From Nitrospirota bacterium (GTDB taxonomy: Bacteria > Nitrospirota > Thermodesulfovibrionia > Thermodesulfovibrionales > UBA6898), in NCBI GenBank assembly GCA_021811105.1, contig JAJZPM010000006.1, positions 54,021 through 118,020 on the forward strand: a DNA stretch of 64,000 nt, in the 5' to 3' direction. This document shows positions 26,889 to 36,543 of this stretch, in pieces. Numbering within the stretch: the stretch's first letter is position 1; the number at the start of each line of letters is the position of its first letter. The notes under the pieces are model-generated. The model did no database searches, had not been told where the DNA came from, and was given only the letters and a program-made list of their open reading frames with translations. The position numbers were made by a program, and so were the translations under genes.

Positions 26889-27908
26889 ATGCTCATTCTC
26901 GGAATAGACACGTCATGCGACGATACCTCCGCCTCCGTTGTTGAAGACGGCAGAAGGATCATCTCGAACATCGTCTCGAGCCAGTCCGACATCCATGCGA
27001 AATATGGAGGGATAGTCCCCGAACTGGCCTCTCGAAGACATATCGAGATGGTCATTCCTGTAGTCGACGAGGCACTGAAAAAGGCGGGGGTCTCGTTGCG
27101 GGAGATCGCAGCCGTCGCGGTCTGCCACGGACCGGGCCTCATCGGCTCGCTGCTGATCGGCTGCTCTTTTGCAAAGGCGCTCTGCTATTCCGCGAAGATC
27201 CCTCTCGTCGCGGTCAACCATCTCGAAGGCCATATCCTCTCGCCGTTTCTCTCGACGCCTGCCCCGGATTTTCCTTTTCTCTCCCTTGTGGTTTCGGGCG
27301 GGCATACGAGCCTTTACGCCGGGGAAGGATTCGGCAACTACCACGAGCTCGGGAGGACCCGCGACGACGCGGCGGGCGAGGCCTACGACAAGGTCTCGAA
27401 ACTGCTGGGTCTCGGCTATCCGGGAGGGCCCGTCATCGACCGCCTCGCCCAAAAAGGCGATGGCCGCGCGATCGATTTTCCGCGCGCCTATCTTCCCGAG
27501 ACGTTCGATTTCAGCTTCAGCGGACTGAAGACGGCTGTACTCAACTTTCTCAGGTCGCGATCGGGACTGAATAAGCCCGACGCCGCAGCGCTCGACGAAG
27601 GTATGATCGGCAACATCGCCGCGTCCTTTCAGACGGCGGTGGTGGATGTGCTTGTGAGAAAGACAGAGTGGGCGATCAGAAAGAAGCGGATAAAGCGCGT
27701 CTCCCTTTCGGGCGGCGTCGCGGCGAACAGCGAATTACGGAAACGGATGAAAGAGATGGGCGCGGAACGGGGCGTCGAAGTGTTCGTCCCCCCGGCAGTC
27801 CTCTGCACCGACAATGCGGCGATGATCGCAGCGGCCGGGTACCACCATTTCATCGACGGAGAGCTCGCCGGCCCCGGCCTGAACCCCCGCGCCTATCTTC
27901 CGCTCTGA
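26889..27908 (+). CDS. tsaD: tRNA N6-threonylcarbamoyladenosine transferase TsaD
   Basis: A 339-residue Kae1/TsaD protein that, with TsaB and TsaE, transfers the threonylcarbamoyl group to A37 of ANN-decoding tRNAs. It opens ILGIDTSCDDTSASVV. The metal-binding HLEGHILSPFL lies near residue 112, VSGGHTSLYAGEGFG near 135, DDAAGEAYDKVSKLLGLGYPGGP near 163-180, and LSGGVAANSELRKRM near 275. Full length. It converges with the TPR gene 16 bp away. Confidence 0.97.
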   Translation: MLILGIDTSCDDTSASVVEDGRRIISNIVSSQSDIHAKYGGIVPELASRRHIEMVIPVVDEALKKAGVSLREIAAVAVCHGPGLIGSLLIGCSFAKALCYSAKIPLVAVNHLEGHILSPFLSTPAPDFPFLSLVVSGGHTSLYAGEGFGNYHELGRTRDDAAGEAYDKVSKLLGLGYPGGPVIDRLAQKGDGRAIDFPRAYLPETFDFSFSGLKTAVLNFLRSRSGLNKPDAAALDEGMIGNIAASFQTAVVDVLVRKTEWAIRKKRIKRVSLSGGVAANSELRKRMKEMGAERGVEVFVPPAVLCTDNAAMIAAAGYHHFIDGELAGPGLNPRAYLPL

Positions 27909-27924
27909 ACTGCTCCTGCGGGGA

Positions 27925-28482
27925 TTATGCCGCCTTCAACCAGTATTTCAGCGCTTTTATGTCCTCTTCGGTCAGTTGTTCCGTTTCCCGCTTCTTTTCA
28001 CCTTCCATGGCGGCAAGTACCTTCTCGAGCTGGCCGCGCCATCCAGTCATGTCCGAAAACCCCTGTATCGCGGCCTCGGCATAACGCATCGCTTTTGATA
28101 TGTCCCTCGCGCCTTCCGCATTCCTGCCGAGACTCACGTACGAGACGCCGCGGGCAAGCAAGGCAGCCCTGTGTTCAGGGTTCCTTTCGATCGCCCTGTT
28201 GAAATCCGACAACGCCCTCGTGTAATCGCCTCCGAGCATATGAGCGGAGCCTCTGAAATAGTAAGCCGCAGCGTCCCTGTCGTCGATGCCGATCGCACGG
28301 TCAAAGTCCTGTATCGCCATTTCCCGCTCGTTCATCCTGAGATAGCTGACCCCGCGGCTCATAAAGGTGATCGCCGGCTCGTAACCCGCCTCGACCACCT
28401 CCGAAAATACTCTTACGCTTTCCTTATACTTCCCCTTCAAAAAATATCGCTGTGCCTTTTCAAACAATTCATCCGCGTCCAT
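27925..28482 (-). CDS. tetratricopeptide repeat protein
   Basis: A 185-residue soluble protein with about three to four TPR units between residues 5 and 140 (ELFEKAQRYFLKGKYKESVRV, AITFMSRGVSYLRMNEREMA, AAAYYFRGSAHMLGGDYTRA, HRAALLARGVSYVSLGRNAEG). The frame extends upstream, but ATG 28482 has GGAGG at the right distance and begins MDADELFEKA. It is a protein-protein adaptor, and its partner is unknown. Confidence 0.85.
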   Translation of the reverse strand: MDADELFEKAQRYFLKGKYKESVRVFSEVVEAGYEPAITFMSRGVSYLRMNEREMAIQDFDRAIGIDDRDAAAYYFRGSAHMLGGDYTRALSDFNRAIERNPEHRAALLARGVSYVSLGRNAEGARDISKAMRYAEAAIQGFSDMTGWRGQLEKVLAAMEGEKKRETEQLTEEDIKALKYWLKAA

Positions 28483-28763
28483 ATAAAACCTCCAAAACAG
28501 TTGAAAATCACGCACCCCTATTTTAAGCATACGAAAAAAAGAGGAGGTCCGCAAGGGCCGGCACAATTAAATTTTTTCAAGAAAAAATCCCCTTCCCTCT
28601 CGCTGGCGATTCGCATCGCCCGCGAGATAATTGCCCGGTGCACCTTGACTTTGGGAACAGTACGTTGCATATTAGGAGCGGGTACCATGCGCGGAACTCG
28701 TAGATTGTAAAATGTTGCGAGAGCGCAGGGAGTGAAGACAGTTGAAAAGTACGGACGGGGTTC

Positions 28764-30461
28764 ATGTCGGATAGCACTACGGGCGGCGACTCTGCATATA
28801 AGGTTTTATCCAGGACAGCGCTTTATACCGTCATTCTTGCATGGATTATCCTCGGCTTCTATATCTTTTCCATATACGACAGTTTCAGCGAAGAATTCTT
28901 AGGGTATTTCCTGTCAATGGACCGGTCAGGCGTCAAATTCCGGGCCTTGATACTTCTTGCCCCTTTTATTCTGACTGCACTTGGCTATCTAATCAATGAA
29001 AGAGCAAAACTTTTCAGGAAATCCATCGCTGCAGAAAAGGAGCTGCGGCAACGGACCATCGAACTGGAAAGCGTCAATGAGCTTTTGAGCCGGGAAAACA
29101 GTGAGCGGAAAAAAGCCGAGGACCTGCTCACCCGCCAGGCCTTTTACGATTCCTTGACGAATCTGCCAAATCGGGCCCTCTTTATAGATCGCCTGCGCAG
29201 TTCGCTGGAGCGTAAGAAGCGATATCCGGACCACTCCTTTGCCATTCTCTTTCTTGACCTGGACCGCTTCAAGGTCATCAACGACAGCCTGGGGCATTTG
29301 ATCGGAGACCAGCTGTTGGTTATGCTGGCTCAGCGGCTGAAGAAACACATCCGGTCCGTTGACACGATCGCCCGTTTCGGCGGTGACGAGTTCGCTGTTC
29401 TTATGGAAGACACCAGGGAAATATCCGGTGTCTATGATATCGCCGAGCGGTTTCACGGCGAAATGAGATCGCCCTTTTCGATATTCGGGCGCGAAATATT
29501 TACGACGATGAGCATAGGGATAGTGATGAGCAATACGGGGGACTATACAAAGCCCGAGGAGCTTCTTCGCGACGCCGACACGGCAATGTACCATGCGAAG
29601 GAGCGAGGCAAGGCATGTCACGTGGTCTTTGACTCAACGATGCATGCCAAAGCGACCGTGGCACTGTGGGTCGAGACAGAGTTGAGAAGGGCCGTAGAAC
29701 AGAATGACTTTATCGTGTATTATCAGCCTATCATATCGGTCGAGGAGAATAAAATTACCGGATTCGAAGCGCTTCTTCGCTGGCAGCATGCGGAACGCGG
29801 GATAATAACTCCTTCGGAATTTATCACTGTTGCAGAAGAAACCGGTCTTATTATCCCCCTCGGGGAGAGAGTTATCCGGGAGGCATGCCGGCAACTGAAG
29901 GCATGGCAGGAACAGTTTCCGACTTGCCGCGACTTAACGGTCAGCGCGAATGTTTCGAGCAGGGTGTTCTCTCAGCCCGATTTCTTCGACTTTATTAAGA
30001 ATATTCTTGAGGAAACCGGCCTGGAGGGAAGCTGCCTGCGACTTGAAATAGTAGAAAGGACGCTGATAGAAAACCCCGAGCCGGCTGCCGCACTGATGAA
30101 GCGATTCGAGGATTTAAACGTTCGCTTCGACATTGACGACTTCGGTACCGGATACTCGGCATTAAATTACCTGCGTCACTTTCCCATAAAAGGTCTGAAG
30201 ATAGATGGCTCCTTCATTAATGCTCTTACCTTTGACAAAAATAATACGGCAATTGTAAAGACGGTCATTGCCCTCGGCCGGGACCTGGGCCTGGACGTAA
30301 TTGCCGAGGGGGTAGAAACAGTCGAACAGCTGGATGTATTCAAGACTATGAAGGGTGAATACGCGCAGGGATTTTATTTGTTCAGGCCTATGGACAGCAA
30401 AGCGGTCGGGGATCTCCTCTCCTCCCACAGCGTTGTCTCCTGGAAGGAAAGATTTCCATGA
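28764..30461 (+). CDS. membrane GGDEF-EAL protein
   Basis: A 565-residue cyclic-di-GMP enzyme. Two transmembrane helices lie near residues 12-36 and 52-74 without a large periplasmic domain, then a coiled coil (about 80-120). The GGDEF domain (about 125-285) has the intact RFGGDEFAVL, and the EAL domain (about 300-555) has GFEALLRWQ, DDFGTGYSALNYL and IAEGVET. Both catalytic signatures look active, so net activity cannot be predicted. The ATG has only a weak ribosome-binding site. Confidence 0.92.
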   Translation: MSDSTTGGDSAYKVLSRTALYTVILAWIILGFYIFSIYDSFSEEFLGYFLSMDRSGVKFRALILLAPFILTALGYLINERAKLFRKSIAAEKELRQRTIELESVNELLSRENSERKKAEDLLTRQAFYDSLTNLPNRALFIDRLRSSLERKKRYPDHSFAILFLDLDRFKVINDSLGHLIGDQLLVMLAQRLKKHIRSVDTIARFGGDEFAVLMEDTREISGVYDIAERFHGEMRSPFSIFGREIFTTMSIGIVMSNTGDYTKPEELLRDADTAMYHAKERGKACHVVFDSTMHAKATVALWVETELRRAVEQNDFIVYYQPIISVEENKITGFEALLRWQHAERGIITPSEFITVAEETGLIIPLGERVIREACRQLKAWQEQFPTCRDLTVSANVSSRVFSQPDFFDFIKNILEETGLEGSCLRLEIVERTLIENPEPAAALMKRFEDLNVRFDIDDFGTGYSALNYLRHFPIKGLKIDGSFINALTFDKNNTAIVKTVIALGRDLGLDVIAEGVETVEQLDVFKTMKGEYAQGFYLFRPMDSKAVGDLLSSHSVVSWKERFP

Positions 30462-30603
30462 AGGAGGGATTGACCTTGGTGTCTGACTCATGCTTGAGAA
30501 CCTGTCCCGCAGATAATCGCCGTAGCGTAAATGTTCCTTGACTAGGCCATTTACTACCTATATGCTTTTCTTAATACCCTACTATATATTTTAAGGAGAT
30601 GTC

Positions 30604-32760
30604 TTGCCATTATCGTTTCTGCATAGACTTCTGAAACTGAATATTGTGATTTTCGTAGCAATATCGGTGGCCCTCTTTGGGATCCTGACCTCCCTTATGA
30701 GCATTTTTCTGCGAGGTAGGATTGTTTATGATTATCTGATTACCGGCGGATTTATATCATTAATTGTCTCCGGGATGGGAGTATACCTCGTCCGGCAGGC
30801 CTCCCGGCTCAGCGTGGATAACGAGAACCTGCGGAGGGAAATTGTCAGGCGGGAAAAAGCAGAAGCGGCCCTGAGGGAAAGCGAAGCAAAGTTTAAGGAA
30901 TTATTTGAAAACGCGGCTGACGCCATCTTTATCGCTGACATGGACTCCGGAATAATAGTTGAGGCAAATCAAGCTGCCTCGCGATTAATGTTATTGTCGC
31001 ATGATAAGATCGTCGGGCTCCATCAATCCCAGTTGCACCCGACCGAAAAAGGCACATACAGTAAGGAGACCTTTGCAGAGCATAAAGACACGGCAGAACA
31101 AATGATGCCGGCACATCCCATCGAGGCTATTGTACTTCGTTCCGACGGTGTAGAAGTCCCCGTGGAGGTATTGGCGGCAATGGTGACATTCAAGGGGAAG
31201 AAATGCCTCATGGGAACTTTCCGTGACATTACCGAGCGCAAGCTGACAGAGGAGGAGAGCGCCGAGCGCGGCGCCATGGTGCAGCAGATCATGGATACCG
31301 CGAGCGTTGGGATCGGCCTGGTGGACAGACGTGGCAGGTTCACCCACGCCAACAGGCGCATGGGCGAGATGTTCGGCTGCACGATGGAGGAACTTATCGG
31401 GAGTGAATATGCAGATCATGTTCACCCCTCCGAGAGGGAGACCAGCAGACAAAATATGTTTGCCTTACTGGCAAGTACGATACCTTCCGTGGACCTCGAA
31501 CGCCGCTACCTGCGGAAGGACGGCACCGAGTTCTGGGGCCACCTCGCGTGCAGGCGCTTCCATGACGCCCAGGGCAACGATCTCGGCCTGATCGGCGTGA
31601 TTACGGACATCACGGAGCGGCGCCTCCTCGAAGAAGAGCGGCTCAAGACGCAGAAGCTCGAGTCCATTGGGACGCTCGCCGGAGGGATCGCCCACGATTT
31701 CAACAACCTGCTGCAAGGCATATTCGGCTATATCGCCATAGCCAAGATATCGCTCGACCGGAGGGAAAAGTCACTCGCCATGCTTGAGCAAGCCGAGAAT
31801 GCGCTCCAGCAGTCAGTAAGTCTCACGACGCAGCTGCTGACCTTCTCGAAGGGAGGCATGCCGGTCAAAAAACGGATCTCTCTTCCGCCTGTGATCGAAA
31901 ACGCGGCGAAATTTGCATTGAGCGGCTCCCGGTCAGGCTACAGGCTCGATATCGAGCCCGGCTTGTGGCAGGTCGATGCAGACGAAGGGCAGATTGGCCA
32001 GGCGATCCAGAACATCGTGATCAACGCTGACCAGGCCATGCCCGGGGGAGGCACTGTAGTTATTGCAGCAAAGACGGTCCCGAAGCCGGACAACAGGCAT
32101 CCCCGGCTTCCAAAAGGCGACTATGTCGAGATATCTGTTCAGGACGGCGGCACCGGCATTGACGGGCAGTATCTGCAGAAGATCTTTGACCCTTATTTTA
32201 CGACCAAGGAAAAGGGCAGCGGCCTTGGCCTTGCAACATCCTATTCCATCATCAGAAACCACGGCGGCCTCATCGATGTAACTTCAGAATTGGGTAAGGG
32301 CAGCACGTTTTTTATCTATCTGCCCGCCATTGAAGCGGAGAAAGACATCAAAGAAACCGCGGCAGTCTCCCCGGTTGTTCGCAAAGGGAAAATCCTTGTC
32401 ATGGATGACGAGGCACTGGTGCGAAGCATAGCAGAAGAACTGATCAAAGCCCAAGGACATGAAGTCGACCTGGCGGAGCACGGAGAGGCTGCTATAGAGA
32501 AATACCGGTCGGCAAAGGAGTCGGGCAGGCCCTTTGACGTCGTCATCCTTGACCTGACTATTCGGGGGGGTATGGGCGGCAGGGACACGCTCGAGCGGTT
32601 GAGTGTAATTGACCCCGGTATCAGGGCTATCGTATCGAGCGGGTACTCGGACGATGCCGTTGTAGCTGATTACCGGAAATACGGATTCAAGGCACGACTG
32701 ACTAAGCCTTACAAGCTTGAGAGCTTGAGAGATACGCTGAATGCGCTGCTGAGTGCGTGA
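30604..32760 (+). CDS. hybrid histidine kinase with PAS domains and receiver
   Basis: A 718-residue membrane sensor. Two N-terminal helices (about 10-34 and 40-62) are followed by PAS 1 (about 90-215), PAS 2 plus PAC (about 225-350), a dimerisation domain with LAGGIAHDFNNLLQGIFGY (phospho-His), and a catalytic domain with NIVINADQAMPGGG and SGLGLATSYSIIRNHGG. The C-terminal receiver has VVILDLTIRGGMGG with the phospho-acceptor Asp. The start is a TTG preceded by AAGGAG. No partner regulator gene adjoins it. Confidence 0.92.
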   Translation: MPLSFLHRLLKLNIVIFVAISVALFGILTSLMSIFLRGRIVYDYLITGGFISLIVSGMGVYLVRQASRLSVDNENLRREIVRREKAEAALRESEAKFKELFENAADAIFIADMDSGIIVEANQAASRLMLLSHDKIVGLHQSQLHPTEKGTYSKETFAEHKDTAEQMMPAHPIEAIVLRSDGVEVPVEVLAAMVTFKGKKCLMGTFRDITERKLTEEESAERGAMVQQIMDTASVGIGLVDRRGRFTHANRRMGEMFGCTMEELIGSEYADHVHPSERETSRQNMFALLASTIPSVDLERRYLRKDGTEFWGHLACRRFHDAQGNDLGLIGVITDITERRLLEEERLKTQKLESIGTLAGGIAHDFNNLLQGIFGYIAIAKISLDRREKSLAMLEQAENALQQSVSLTTQLLTFSKGGMPVKKRISLPPVIENAAKFALSGSRSGYRLDIEPGLWQVDADEGQIGQAIQNIVINADQAMPGGGTVVIAAKTVPKPDNRHPRLPKGDYVEISVQDGGTGIDGQYLQKIFDPYFTTKEKGSGLGLATSYSIIRNHGGLIDVTSELGKGSTFFIYLPAIEAEKDIKETAAVSPVVRKGKILVMDDEALVRSIAEELIKAQGHEVDLAEHGEAAIEKYRSAKESGRPFDVVILDLTIRGGMGGRDTLERLSVIDPGIRAIVSSGYSDDAVVADYRKYGFKARLTKPYKLESLRDTLNALLSA

Positions 32761-32805
32761 AGAAAGGTTCAAAACAGATTGATGCATGCACTCTCCCGTG
32801 TCCGC

Positions 32806-32833
32806 TTGACCGAAGGTATATATTTGCTACACT
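32806..32833 (+). promoter_or_regulatory. promoter of the VOC gene
   Basis: TTGACC (32806-32811), a 16-bp spacer and TACACT (32828-32833), about 30 bp before the VOC gene, which has its own AGGAGG. Confidence 0.5.
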
Positions 32834-32863
32834 TGTGAATATAAACACCATAGGAGGCTCAAC

Positions 32864-33226
32864 ATGGCGAACCCATTTGTTCACATCGAACTGCATACGA
32901 AAGACGTAGACAAGTCAAAGAAGTTCTACACGGGCATGTTCGACTGGAAGTTGGAAGAATTTCCGGGCATGGACTACACGATCATAAACGTCGGAGAAGG
33001 CACGGGCGGGGGAATGATGAAGAACCCCATGCCGGGCGATCCAGACAACTGGCTTCCGTACATCATGGTAGACGATGTGGCTGCGTCGACGAAGAAAGCA
33101 AAGTCTCTCGGGGCAACCATTGCCAGAGATGTCACCGAGGTGACGGACATGGGGTGGTTCAGTGTGATTATCGATCCGACCGGCGCTGCTTTTGGCCTCT
33201 GGCAGCCTAAGACAGGCAAGATGTGA
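32864..33226 (+). CDS. VOC family protein (glyoxalase/bleomycin resistance-like)
   Basis: A 120-residue vicinal oxygen chelate protein with two beta-alpha-beta-beta-beta units: FVHIELHTKDVDKSKKFYTGMFDW at the start, PYIMVDDVAASTKKAKSLGAT in the middle and FSVIIDPTGAAFGLWQPK at the end. This subgroup often lacks a known substrate. AGGAGG precedes the ATG. It is monocistronic. Between its stop and the convergent transpeptidase gene, a possible membrane-helix remnant (GIVLAVVSIVIVFLMG) can be read, but with little support. Confidence 0.9.
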   Translation: MANPFVHIELHTKDVDKSKKFYTGMFDWKLEEFPGMDYTIINVGEGTGGGMMKNPMPGDPDNWLPYIMVDDVAASTKKAKSLGATIARDVTEVTDMGWFSVIIDPTGAAFGLWQPKTGKM

Positions 33227-33376
33227 TATTCACCGGTTCCCCTGACTATCAGGCCCTGGCTCGCCGCGGGGCTGTATTGGGATTGTCCTTGCAGTTGTCT
33301 CGATCGTCATTGTCTTCCTGATGGGCGCGAAGCCGGGGCTATGGGCGTGAAGGCAGGCATGGGTGGCTGCGGCCTT

Positions 33377-34333
33377 CTATGGCCTTATCTCAACAATCGT
33401 ACCATTTGGCGCCAACTTGTCAATTTCCTCTATTTCTTTGTCTGTAACGGCAATACATCCTTTCGTCCAGTCAACGTCTGTGTGAAAATCGCCAACCCAC
33501 GAGAAACCATTCTTAATGCCGTGGATCATGACGTCACCGCCCGGAGAAACACCAAGTTCTTTTGCCCGCTTTTTGTCTTTCTCGTTCGGATAGGAAATAT
33601 GAAGAGATAGGTGATAACGGCTGTCCCTGTTTCTTGAATCGATGACGTAGGTTCCCTCCGGGGTTTTGTTATCGCCTTGCCTTTCTTTTGGACCATTCGG
33701 GTTTCCCCCCAAGGCTATTTTGTAGGTCTTGAGCACCTTGCCCTTTGAGATCAACGCCAATCGTCGTTCTTTCTTTTCTATCAGGATCTTATCTGCCGGG
33801 ACCTTCTGGAGTGCAAAAATCTCATCATCTTTGCTCTTGACCTCTTTTTCAAGCGCTTCAATCTTTTTTTGCAGTGTAGTAATCTCATTCCCCTTGCTTT
33901 TAACCTCTTGGTGGAGAGACTCAATCTGTGTTTGCTGCGTAGCAATCGTATTATCCTTGATAGTGACATTATTGATATTAAATATCATCATCTCACTGTC
34001 TTTCCTGTACCCGCTCCCCGGATAATCCTTTATGAGTTTCTGAAAACATTCCAGAGATTTCTGATAATCTTTTTGCTCATTCCCGGGATACGCATGAATA
34101 ATACCCATCTCGAAAAGAACCCTGTCTCCCGCCGTGGGATATTTTTCATTAATCTGCTCATATTTGCTCAGAGAAGCCTTGTAGCTTCCCTGGCTGAAAA
34201 GATCATTCGCTTCTCTGAAGGCCTTAAATTCCTCATTAAGATGACTGCATCCGCATATTAGAATTGGCGTTATTACGATGCAGACAAAGAAAAATTTTAG
34301 ATGCTCACCTATCCTACTTTGCTTTTTATCCAT
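33377..34333 (-). CDS. L,D-transpeptidase lipoprotein with coiled coil
   Basis: A 318-residue lipoprotein (lipobox LICGC, Cys near 29). Residues about 30-110 look like a TPR/YfiO-type region (FRAEDxx-like REANDLFSQGSYKASLSKYEQI), and about 120-170 a coiled coil with repeated KSKxxEIxxLQKK heptads. The C-terminal YkuD domain has VMIHGIKNGFSW and the catalytic Cys in TKGCIAVTD. It should make or break meso-DAP crosslinks or attach proteins to peptidoglycan. It lies 3' of an Lpp-like gene, with another L,D-transpeptidase gene on the far side. Confidence 0.88.
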   Translation of the reverse strand: MDKKQSRIGEHLKFFFVCIVITPILICGCSHLNEEFKAFREANDLFSQGSYKASLSKYEQINEKYPTAGDRVLFEMGIIHAYPGNEQKDYQKSLECFQKLIKDYPGSGYRKDSEMMIFNINNVTIKDNTIATQQTQIESLHQEVKSKGNEITTLQKKIEALEKEVKSKDDEIFALQKVPADKILIEKKERRLALISKGKVLKTYKIALGGNPNGPKERQGDNKTPEGTYVIDSRNRDSRYHLSLHISYPNEKDKKRAKELGVSPGGDVMIHGIKNGFSWVGDFHTDVDWTKGCIAVTDKEIEEIDKLAPNGTIVEIRP

Positions 34334-34395
34334 ACGCCTTCGTGTTCGTTAACAAAATGTTTGATGATCGCGTGTCCGTACAGCGGTGGAAGCAT

Positions 34396-34425
34396 AAGTG
34401 GCAGGGTCTCAAAACCCTGCCACTT
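34396..34425 (-). terminator. terminator after the Lpp-like gene
   Basis: A perfect 12-bp stem, AAGTGGCAGGGT (34396-34407) with ACCCTGCCACTT (34414-34425) and a 6-nt loop, lies about 50 bp beyond the lipoprotein stop on the minus strand. Confidence 0.7.
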
Positions 34426-34473
34426 CCTTTCCGGCGCACTAAAGGCAAAGTTAACAACTCCCTGTAAAATTGA

Positions 34474-34794
34474 CTACTTCTTCATTGATTTTGCGAAAAC
34501 TTCGTCAGCCTTCTTCGCCTTTTCATCTGCGATCTGCGCCTTTTCATCCGCAATCTTTTCCCTTTCCTCCGCCATCTTTAGCGCATTTTCGGCGCGGGCT
34601 GCGGCAGCCTCTGCCTTTAACGTGGCCGCATCCGCTGAGGCCTTGGCAGCCTGCGCATCCTGCGCCGCCTGATCAGCTTTCGCACCAGTCTGCATCTGCT
34701 GCGACTGAACTTTCTCGAGGTCACCTTTTGTTGCACAACCCACACTAACAGCAAGAACAAGCATCATTGAACCCACCAAAAGACCCTTCTTCAT
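34474..34794 (-). CDS. alanine-zipper lipoprotein, Braun lipoprotein-like
   Basis: A 106-residue lipoprotein (lipobox SVGC, Cys 20). The mature part is one long Ala-rich coiled coil (QAAQDAQAAKASADAATLK, then AAAARAENALKMAEEREK) that ends in ...AKSMKK. Like E. coli Lpp and Pseudomonas OprI it is an Ala zipper with a C-terminal lysine, the residue that L,D-transpeptidases link to meso-DAP. AAGGAGG precedes the ATG and a hairpin terminator follows. The two flanking L,D-transpeptidase genes support a role as outer membrane-peptidoglycan tether. Confidence 0.85.
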   Translation of the reverse strand: MKKGLLVGSMMLVLAVSVGCATKGDLEKVQSQQMQTGAKADQAAQDAQAAKASADAATLKAEAAAARAENALKMAEEREKIADEKAQIADEKAKKADEVFAKSMKK

Positions 34795-34974
34795 CGTCTA
34801 ATCCTCCTTCATGTTATTGTTCAGGCCGGAACCCTATGCCCCAAATAATACCACGGAGGAAGGCGAAGAAATCATTAAATTATTTTCATGATGCGAGACC
34901 TGTCTCCGTGGCTATTTTAACGCAGTGATTCAGCAAACTATGGGGTTTGAACGTGTAGGAAAAGGCGGGATCGA

Positions 34975-36294
34975 CTATCTCTTCTTGACAGGATCAATCA
35001 ATGTACCATCTATTTCCAAATCAATTTTCAAGCGTTTGATTGCATCTTCGGCCTCTCTGATATCATTGAAAGGGCCGGCGATAACACGGTAGCTGACGTT
35101 CTTTGATAACACCCTTGCAGGGATTTGTGGACCCTGGTGGTTGATAATAGCGGCAAGCCTCACAGCATCAGTCTTGTCATGCACGTCGGCAGCCAAAACA
35201 GACCACGCCTCTGTTTTCAGTTCCGGTATTTCCGGTCTGCCATATAATTTGCCCGGGTGCTTGAGTTCGATGGCTTCCGCAACTCCTCTTCCACTTCCTT
35301 GCCTGATCTCGAATACGGGGACAGGAATCCCCCGGGCCTCGGCCAATACTTTCTTAACTTTGCTCCAGTCAAGCGTGCGCCCCGATTCTTTTTCAATATT
35401 TCTCAATTTTGTATATATCTTATCAAACTCAACAGCGTCCAAGTCTTCCGGGGGCGCGTGAACTTCCATGTAAACTACTCCATTATATTGACCCAGGAGA
35501 TATGGCTGGTTAACGATGTATACAGGTGTTTTAACCGGAGTGTTCTCATAGAGTTTCTTCACGTCTTCCGGATAGAGTCTTATGCAGCCATTGGTTGCCC
35601 TGAGACCAATGCTGGCCGGTTTATTAGTGCCATGGATCAAATAACTCGACTTACTTAAATATAGCGCGTATTCTCCCAAGGGATTTTGAGGTCCCGGCGG
35701 AACTGCAGCGGGCAGAGGATCTCCTTTTTGTCGATGATCCTTAGCAATTGAGGCAGGCACATGCCAGGTCGGCCGGATTACCTTGCGCTCCACATACATT
35801 TGACCTGTGGGCGAGGGTCGCTCTTCGGTACCGACACCGACCGGGTAGGTCGACACCGCCGGTGACTCACTTTCTCCTTTAAATCGAAAAAGCCTCATTG
35901 CGGCTAAGTTGATCACGATGCCTTTTTTGGGAGCGTCCGGCAGGATAAAACTCAGAGGCAACATGATACGTTCTCCGGCCCTAGGCACCCATATATCTAC
36001 CCCTGGATTAGCTGCACTGACCCCATTGATTCCCAGGCTGAAGTGCCTTGCAACATCCGGTAGCGTATCCCCCTTTTCAAGACGGATGAATGCCAGCCGG
36101 CCAATGACATCATCTCCTTTTGCAACTGAAAAGTCATTTCGTTCGATATTTTCTTCCAGATGTATTGGAATGGGCTGGTATGCCTCATGAACGCTTTTCG
36201 TTGTAGCACATCCAAGGAGAGATAAGATGCCGATAAAAAGAACTATAAGACGAAGCCTATTGGATAAAAGTGACAGGTCAATGATTCGGCACAT
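34975..36294 (-). CDS. L,D-transpeptidase with LysM-like and SPOR domains
   Basis: A 439-residue ErfK/YbiS-type protein. A lipoprotein signal ends at LLGC (about 29). A LysM-like segment (LEKGDTLPDVARHFSLGINGV) is near residue 75. The YkuD domain (about 125-270) has YLIHGTNKPASIGLRATNGCIRLYPEDV with the catalytic His and Cys. A C-terminal SPOR-like domain (about 355-435) has WSVLAADVHDKTDAVRLAAII and YRVIAGPFNDIREAEDAIKRL, which binds denuded glycan at the septum. An extended -10 TGATATGCT ends about 11 nt before the ATG. Confidence 0.9.
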   Translation of the reverse strand: MCRIIDLSLLSNRLRLIVLFIGILSLLGCATTKSVHEAYQPIPIHLEENIERNDFSVAKGDDVIGRLAFIRLEKGDTLPDVARHFSLGINGVSAANPGVDIWVPRAGERIMLPLSFILPDAPKKGIVINLAAMRLFRFKGESESPAVSTYPVGVGTEERPSPTGQMYVERKVIRPTWHVPASIAKDHRQKGDPLPAAVPPGPQNPLGEYALYLSKSSYLIHGTNKPASIGLRATNGCIRLYPEDVKKLYENTPVKTPVYIVNQPYLLGQYNGVVYMEVHAPPEDLDAVEFDKIYTKLRNIEKESGRTLDWSKVKKVLAEARGIPVPVFEIRQGSGRGVAEAIELKHPGKLYGRPEIPELKTEAWSVLAADVHDKTDAVRLAAIINHQGPQIPARVLSKNVSYRVIAGPFNDIREAEDAIKRLKIDLEIDGTLIDPVKKR

Positions 36295-36543
36295 GGGTCA
36301 AATTTAGCATATCAGCAACAACTCTTTCATGAAGAAAATTTAATAAACCATTTTCCAGTAAAGCACCGGATCGCATTGATGCGCAAGGTGCGGATTTTCA
36401 GGTAGACTGGATATTTATGACGCTTGCCTCCATTGCAAGGACAGTTTCTTTTGTGGCGCAGCGAAATCTGCCAGATACAAATTGATTCGCATATAGTGCG
36501 CGCAGAACCTGCGACATGGATACGGAACAGCCGTGTTCACACA

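Noticed and set aside
33227..33376. Possible membrane-helix remnant GIVLAVVSIVIVFLMG
   Set aside because: Only about 20 residues, no start signal and no family match. It could be chance in a short intergenic region.
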